From Antedon mediterranea (lineage: Eukaryota > Echinodermata > Crinoidea > Comatulida > Antedonidae), in NCBI RefSeq assembly GCF_964355755.1, contig NC_092670.1, forward strand, positions 25,409,795-25,473,794: a stretch of DNA of 64,000 nucleotides, written 5' to 3'. The position numbers and the translations under genes were made by a program. This document shows positions 58,501 through 64,000 of the stretch, piece by piece; positions within the stretch are counted from its first letter, which is position 1, and every line of letters begins with the position of its first letter. Below the pieces are notes generated by a model. The model ran no database searches. It was not told the origin of the DNA and was given only the letters and a program-made list of their open reading frames with translations.

Positions 58501-61500
58501 AACCATGTTGAATATATCCTTTGTGGGGTGACAAAACCGATAGGGGTAGATGCCATCTTCAATTTTGAGTTTTAAGGTCAGTTTATATGGTCAAGAGGTC
58601 AAACAAGGTCAATTTATAAGATTTTTATTTTATTCACGGAAAATCATCTACATCATCAGATCTATCCAAAAAAGAGATTTTTGAAGATCAACTGATGTTT
58701 CATATTATAGTAATTATGAGATAAACATTTTATTTTACACATAAAAACATAGGAAATTAAATATAAAAGTGTCTTTTTCTCAAAATGTTGTTTTCACATA
58801 CTTCTGTAAAGTACACAGTTTTATAATAGGCTTTCGATCCCCAGTCTGTTGTTAATTTGTCTTTTTTATGTTGTCCACCAGTCATCGTTTTGATTTTTGT
58901 CGGAAAAATAGGTCAAGTATAATATGTATGAAACGCCATATGTGCCAAAAGATTGCTCTTTTCCTATAATATTATTAATATTATCTATAATAATATAATA
59001 ATATTTGAAAGTTTGTTTTTAGAAAAATCTCGAACACAGAGACCCTCAATATGCCCTCACTGTTTTGTTTGGGTCAGAGATGTTTTTTTTGGGTCAAAGA
59101 CCCTCTATAATGTAATTATTTAACATTTTTGTTCATTCTTTCAATGATACAAGTTTTTGTTGAAGTTTGTATCGAGTCTCAAAAACCCTATATTGGACTT
59201 AATCAAGGTTGGAAGGAGTGGTATAAATGGGTTCTCCTTCTTAAAGCCTTCGCATCTATGCTTTCTTGGCTGACGGTGATAACAGATATGAAACTCCTTA
59301 AGTAATTAAGAGGTCCTTTATACACATGGATAAAGACGGTTTCAACGTTATTTACAAACATTACGTTGGCCTACTGTGTCTAGGTATGGAATCCATATCT
59401 CCAACAAGACATAAGCGCACTTGAAAGAGGAAACGTCATGCGACAAAACTAATTCCAGCTATCCATTCTTATTCATATGAAGATTGTTTAAAGTTTCTTG
59501 GCCTAACAACCCTGTATGACAGACGAATTCGTGGTGACTTGATTGAAACATTCAACATTTTCAAAAGGTTTTGAGGGTGTAGCCTAGGAAGACTTCCTTC
59601 AAATGAGATGCAGAAATACACGAGGACATCAGCTTAGACTTTTCAAACCTAAATTTCACAAAGGACTGATAGGAGATCCAACTTTTCACAATGAGTAATT
59701 ATATATTTGAATGGTTTGCCAACCGAAGTCGTCATTTCTGAAACCACCAACACATTTAAAAACCGATTGTATTCGTTTTAGAAATGAGGTTAAAAGGGTA
59801 AAGAAGTTTTACCTATCTAAACTAATCAGAACCAAATATTCTAAACACTGAGTGGATGATTGATCGATTCAAAATAGAATCATTGGTGGTATATCAAGAA
59901 ACGCTGCAATTTATTGATAGGTTCTGCATGACATGGTCAGACTGATCTCGAATCACACATAATACACAATATTCTTTCGACCTGACATATGATAAGGAAG
60001 ATCTTACATTTAAAGTAACAACTTATTAAAAGATAAAAAAAAAGTAGAACTTAGAACTTCATGAGCCACTGAGAAAGCATCGTTCTAAACCTTTGCGGAT
60101 TTCTATAAGGCAACTGTTTCGATAAAGTATATCAAAACAAAAAAAACTGACAGAAAATCTGCTGACCAACTATTGGAGTATGATCATAGCTCAATTATAA
60201 TATGTTTAACCAAATCTGACTTCAGATATCTTGATGGATGGCATTGAAATACCCACAGATGTTCCAGAAGAAAACCAAAAAACATGTTGGTCATGCACTA
60301 AAGGATTCAGTAAACATAGCTGTCAAACATCTGGTGACTATGCAAGTATTTATAAGTTACCTAGAAATTTCGTCATTTTATTGTATTTGATCATAACATT
60401 GGAACAAGCAGTGAAACGATTGAAACGTATAGTCCCAATGTACTAATCTGTACTTACATGTGTTCGGAGCCACATTCATCGGTTTGGAGGAGAACAAATA
60501 TGACAAACATTCTTCTATGTCAATCACAAAGAAGCTTATGCAATTATACATGAAAGTTGATGTATGATATACACTTTGTAACTCCAATAGCAACCGTACT
60601 AAAGTATGGACGATATCTAGTATACTGAACAATAAAGTGGTTGAAAACCTATTAAGAACAATCTAACCAGCTTCCATTCCATTACAGGTTGCAGCACGTC
60701 ATTATTTGCTGGTGGTTATGGAAAGAAATCCTAGATACTGGAAATTGTTTGTAACGCATCCACTCCTTGTAAATGGAATTGATTAACATTAAGAATTTGT
60801 ACGTACATTGTACAGTAAAGTTTAATTGCCAAATATATGGTACTCTTGAGCAACTGTATAATAACAGACTACTCTTTGGAGGGTCTTGAAATGCTACCTC
60901 CATCTAGACTCAGTGACCATATACCATGAACACTAGTGATATATTTCCCTTAAATATTAAGTATTTCACTTTACAAAATAAATATTTAAGGACTGACAGT
61001 ATTTCCCTTAAATTGTTTTCACTTAGGGAAACATTTAAAAAGCTCACCTATGGTGAATACAGACATCTTAGAACCTAACATACGGGTCAACTATCAGGTA
61101 TGTGGCCTAAATTAATCGGGTCGTTTGGAAGCCCCTAACCCAGTTGTCAGTTTGGAACTTGTTACATGTGTATGTAAACTAAAGAGCCAGATGAAGTTGT
61201 TACCGAAAGCATGCATGTGTGGTTGTGATTCAATCGTTTGCTGTACCCAGATGGCCAGTAGGAATTATATCAGTGCTGGAAGAAATACCCACCTCAGAGC
61301 GTTTACCTCCCTCCATCCCAGAAAACTCCGATATTGACATGGGCCTATTACTCCCAACCCACAAATCCTCTGTGACCGTTTTTAAATGAAATTTATGAAA
61401 TTCTAGTATGCCTCCAATTTCGGTTATTTTGATACTCTAGGACTCATCCTCTCCATCCCTTGAACACCTTCCAGGAGTGATTCAAAAAGTTTAAAATCTT

Positions 61501-63519
61501 CCCAGTACAATTCTGGTCTTTTTGACACCACACTATAAACATCAGCCCCAGGCTATATTTATTTCAATTATTAATACTGATAATTAACAGGTCTGTGCTT
61601 TATTTGACCTTATGACCTTGAAAATGACCTTTAAACTTGTAAGTTGAAAAATTGATGAACTTGACCATATACCGCAATATGTCAATAATGATCCAATAAT
61701 GGTTGAATTTCTTTTAATTGGCTTATATGTTGTTGAAAACAGCTTAAACCCCCATTTTACCATATTTGACCTTATAACCTTGAAAATGACCTTTGACCTG
61801 AAATTTGAGAGCGGCATCCACCCCTATCTTTTTTGTCATCCCATAAGAGATATATTCCACATGGTTGCCTGCTATTAACAGAAAATGCCCCCCCCCCCCC
61901 CATGATGAAAAAGCTCACATTGGCCGCCCTACTATAAGTAATTGATATAAATTATTTTTAATAGATTACCGTCATCATTTTTTAAAAATTACGAAATTAC
62001 AGAAGACAAAAAAGGACAATTACGGTAAATGAATATTATTGTAACATTATTTCACCATTGTAATAATTGATTATTGATTTATTTATCAAAATAGAGCATC
62101 AGTGATGACAGTAGGAATAATTATCATTTGATTTCAGAACACTTGTGAAGAAATGTTTTCCGCTAGATTATGCTTTTCTGATTTACAAAGATCCAGATGT
62201 AGGATTGAAGAAGTCGAGATTTAAACAAAAATTTACTTTTCGTGAATACATCTTTAGTTTGTTAACATCGGACAGGTCAAAATCTATGATTAACAAGAGC
62301 CATTTTAATTCCATTGACTTTCAAAGAGATTGTGCCATTGTCGGAAACGGAGGTATTCTTATTGGCAGCAAATGCGGAAAAAATATCAACAATCATGCTT
62401 TTGTGTTACGTTCAAATCTGGCTCCGATTGTGAATTACGAAGATGACGTTGGTACTAAAACAAATATGACAGTTCTAAACGGACAAATAATGGACGAAGT
62501 TATAGATACAGTAGATCAAGGTGCGCTGGGTAAAACATTTCTGGAGCGAATTCAGTATTTGAATGATTCTATTTTATGGTACAGTAAAGCTACTGAAGTA
62601 CAATTTAAGAAACATCAGTTACAATTCCTCAGTAAAATGCTGAAAAACAAATATAATCTTCCAATTCGATTCGGCTACAGTTGGAGAACCTTCGATCCAC
62701 TAACAAGATGGTAAGTAAGCCTTTAGCCCTATTTGTACAGAATTGGTTGCTCGGGCACGATTTAATCGAATATATTGAAAACATAAACAAATAGAATTAA
62801 ACGTATGAAAATATTCTGGAATGAGAAAATTTTAAATGAAACTCAAATGAGTAAACGATCCCAATTACGATTAAATTGTTCTTATTGCTCATAACGTCAT
62901 TTGGTTGGACTAATCTCTTTTTGTTCTAGGAAAGGGCCTTTTTTATAAGCTTGATTTAGTAACAGATTTAAGTTTTTTAATGAATGTCATTTTTTTAAAT
63001 ACGGGTGATGACCTTGGTTCTTTCCTTTTTTCCCCTTCTTTGTTGCATTGTGGGCCTACTTTCCGAATAGTGGAAAATGATGAAAGGAAGGGTTTTAACT
63101 ATACGCATATTCGATTTACGCGCCTAGTTGAAAACATTCCCGACTATGAGAAAGATTGCCGATTTCTCGCACGGAATAGGTATTGCGGTTCATGGGTATG
63201 CATCACATACAAGATCGTAAGACATAATAACATTATTTATTTCACCATCAACAGGTTCTGGGGTACAGGTATTCGTGTTCCACATCTGACTACTGGGTTT
63301 AACACGTTCACCGTTGCTGTGTCTCTGTGTGATAACATTACTCTTTACGGATTCTACCCGTTTAACCATGATACCAATGGAAAACCTCTACTTTACCATT
63401 ATTATGACAAGACCGATGTTCTTGGAAATCATAGGGTACATAATATGCCAAAGGAATATGAGTTACTTACTCAATTTAACGCGTCAGGTGTATTACGGTT
63501 GGTGACGAATTGTAATTGA
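55522..63519 (+). CDS. Alpha-2,8-sialyltransferase-like protein C (GT29), start exon not found
   Basis: Recognised exons are 55522-55637, 62138-62710 and 63255-63519 (GT/AG, phase 2). Exon 55522 starts V-K-R-K-Q and encodes a membrane anchor (FILFVSIVACFLYGFTYTY). A stop lies just before its acceptor, so the ATG is in an upstream exon I could not place. It can splice directly to 62138 (AG+A = Arg), so a separate stem exon as in A and B may be absent. The L-motif has CAIVGNGGILIGSKCGKNI and DVGTKTN. The S-motif has LTTGFNTFTVAVSLCDNITL. The VS region has YHYYDK and HNMPKE (HxxxxE), with the last Cys in TNCN. RCN is RSN as in A and B. The 6.5-kb intron contains a LINE, a MITE and an inverted-repeat segment. 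Sequence is more divergent than A versus B. Confidence 0.85.
55935..55985. repeat. CCGAC-module, locus 6 (truncated)
   Basis: CAAGGCCAACAGCCATAAGT, then CGCGTGCTAAAACGCATAGT, then GATACCGGAC; the GACC run is missing. Minus orientation, as in the nested LINE at 34985-35945. Confidence 0.7.
56370..57486 (+). mobile_element. 5'-truncated jockey/CR1-like LINE in the intron of gene C
   Basis: The reading frame begins inside the RT: VLSGVPQGSILGPLLFNLFI (motif B), LLFADDLKLFK (catalytic ADD) and WGIKLNANKCKYLSI. One stop (56704-56706) separates it from DLGIFIDSKLNFCSHI and the thumb region IIRPHLEYCSAIFNSISPCQ. The tail RTRNRHLLHIPF precedes the stop near 57291. The 3' UTR ends in TTGAATAAAATAAAATAAAA repeats (to 57486). 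Apart from the one stop it is nearly intact over 900 bp, implying recent insertion. Confidence 0.88.
57543..57949. mobile_element. 407-bp MITE with ~40-bp TIRs, in intron of gene C
   Basis: Both ends read (inward) CCCATTTACACTAGGACGAT then AACGATCGACGATAAATA. Flanks are TA/TTA-like. The interior is itself nearly palindromic around 57750 and contains two ATGACGTCAT octamers in mirrored positions (about 57709 and 57773). No ORF. Confidence 0.85.
59370..59790 (+). pseudogene. Old LINE RT C-terminal relic
   Basis: Fragments in shifting frames: VWNPYLQQDISALER (59392), then LGLTTLYDRRIRGDLIETFN (59500-59560), then GLPTEVVISETTNTFKNRLY (59715-59775). This is the familiar C-terminal order of CR1/L2-type RTs (WNPxLxxDIxxLExVQ, LxxRRxRGDLIE, NxLPxxVV). 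Many stops show great age. Confidence 0.7.
59800..61560. other. Non-coding interior of the 58.5-61.9 kb segment
   Basis: No gene seen. Open frames at 60231-60446 and 61125-61337 have no recognisable domain and weak context. Confidence 0.4.
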
Positions 63520-63621
63520 AATAAATTGGGAAAACATTTCAAAACTTCAATAACAACTTACTTTTTGGAAATATTATAAAATAGTATAATTGTATATCTG
63601 CATTTTAAACAGCCTCCATAT
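63520..63621. other. Short intergenic gap between convergent genes C and D
   Basis: Only 102 bp separate the two stop codons. AATAAA at 63520-63525 follows the stop of gene C immediately. Their 3' UTRs probably overlap. Confidence 0.6.
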
Positions 63622-63886
63622 TCAAATACACGGTGTTGTTTTTAAATGTAAAATGCCCATGTCGTTTAATCTCTGTAGTAATTTAAATTCTGTCGGAATG
63701 TTGTGAATTCGATTGTAAGTATTTTCCATTACAACATCTTCATAATAGTGATGACGAATTGATCGACCTTTAGCGTCAACAACAAACGGATAAAATCCGT
63801 ATAAGGTTATCTCTTTACAAAACGCAATGGCAACTGTGTACATATTCAGTCCAGTTGTTGTGTATGGAACGTCAATTGACCAAAAC
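63622..63886 (-). CDS. Alpha-2,8-sialyltransferase-like protein D, last exon only (gene runs off the window)
   Basis: The exon on the minus strand is 63886-63622 (acceptor TTTTTTAG; first G completes a phase-2 codon; TGA at 63624-63622). It encodes FWSIDVPYTTTGLNMYTVAI, then AFCKEITLYGFYPF (S-motif with its Cys), HHYYEDVVMEN, HNIPTEF (HxxxxE) and a C-terminal Cys in TTPC, about 88 residues. It matches the last exon of A, B and C in length and phase. Upstream exons with anchor and L-motif must lie beyond 64000. It is oriented opposite to gene C, so the cluster grew by more than simple tandem duplication. Confidence 0.85.
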
Positions 63887-64000
63887 CTAAAAAAAACACG
63901 AAACAAATGATTTTATTATTATTATTTGTATTTCTCAAACATCACTCAACGTATGATGGGTGGGGGTGGAGAGCTTTATATTTGCGACACGCTATGAATT

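Larger units (their letters stand above)
58474..61901. mobile_element. 3.4-kb segment bounded by ~130-bp inverted repeats
   Basis: The left end has GTTAATAGCAGGCAACCATG, then GAATATATC, then GATAGGGGTAGATGCC. The right end carries the inverse, with a C15 run. Right-arm GACCTTGAAAATGACCTTT words occur twice. The interior has an old LINE relic (59370-59790) and otherwise nothing recognised. Inverted solo repeats from two insertions are an alternative to one element. Confidence 0.6.

Overview
The window looks like nuclear DNA from an AT-rich invertebrate deuterostome, most likely an echinoderm (a crinoid-like genome is my guess). Genes have GT/AG introns, four are alpha-2,8-sialyltransferase (ST8SIA) paralogues, the TAGGCCTA motif recurs throughout, and most of the rest is transposable-element debris. 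There are no operons, prokaryotic signals or CRISPR arrays. The organism call is inference.

Host genes. (1) A four-exon LRRC14-like leucine-rich-repeat gene lies on the minus strand at 956-2976. (2) Four ST8SIA-like genes follow: A (+, 4906-7293), B (+, 28560-31293), C (+, 55522-63519, start codon in an unseen upstream exon) and D (-, last exon only, 63622-63886, continuing off the right edge). A and B have identical coding-exon architecture and splice phases; C shares the phases visible in it. Wherever the relevant exons are visible, the L, S and VS sialylmotifs, the four disulfide cysteines and the HxxxxE motif are present, so the genes look functional. C and D converge, with about 100 bp between their stops.

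Mobile DNA fills the gaps. 10.2-13.8 kb: a Penelope-like element with a GIY-YIG endonuclease, split by a 1.64 kb TIR element with a 10-bp target duplication. 18.5-27.1 kb: a Foldback-like structure, with two oppositely oriented arrays of a 106-bp satellite between two copies of a perfect 20-bp palindrome. 32.9-34.3 kb: a Tx1-like LINE fragment carrying a TIR element with a tRNA-like Pol III promoter. 34.4-38.4 kb: a decayed Ty3/Gypsy element (minus strand) with ~143-bp LTRs and a nested LINE. 39-44.3 kb: fragments of several LINEs and a tRNA-derived SINE. 46.1-50.0 kb: a near-perfect long inverted repeat whose arms each carry a broken copy of the same unnamed transposon-associated gene, with a possible FEN1/XPG-like motif set. 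54.1-55.3 kb: a second small foldback element built of 20-21-bp repeats. 56.4-57.5 kb: a 5'-truncated LINE in an intron of gene C. 58.5-61.9 kb: an inverted-repeat-bounded segment with an older LINE relic.

The main biological points are the local ST8SIA expansion and the unusual number of unrelated inverted-repeat elements, at least eight. No complete, undisrupted transposase-type gene was found for any of them. All coordinates and splice sites were read by eye, and family assignments rest on recognised motifs rather than database searches.
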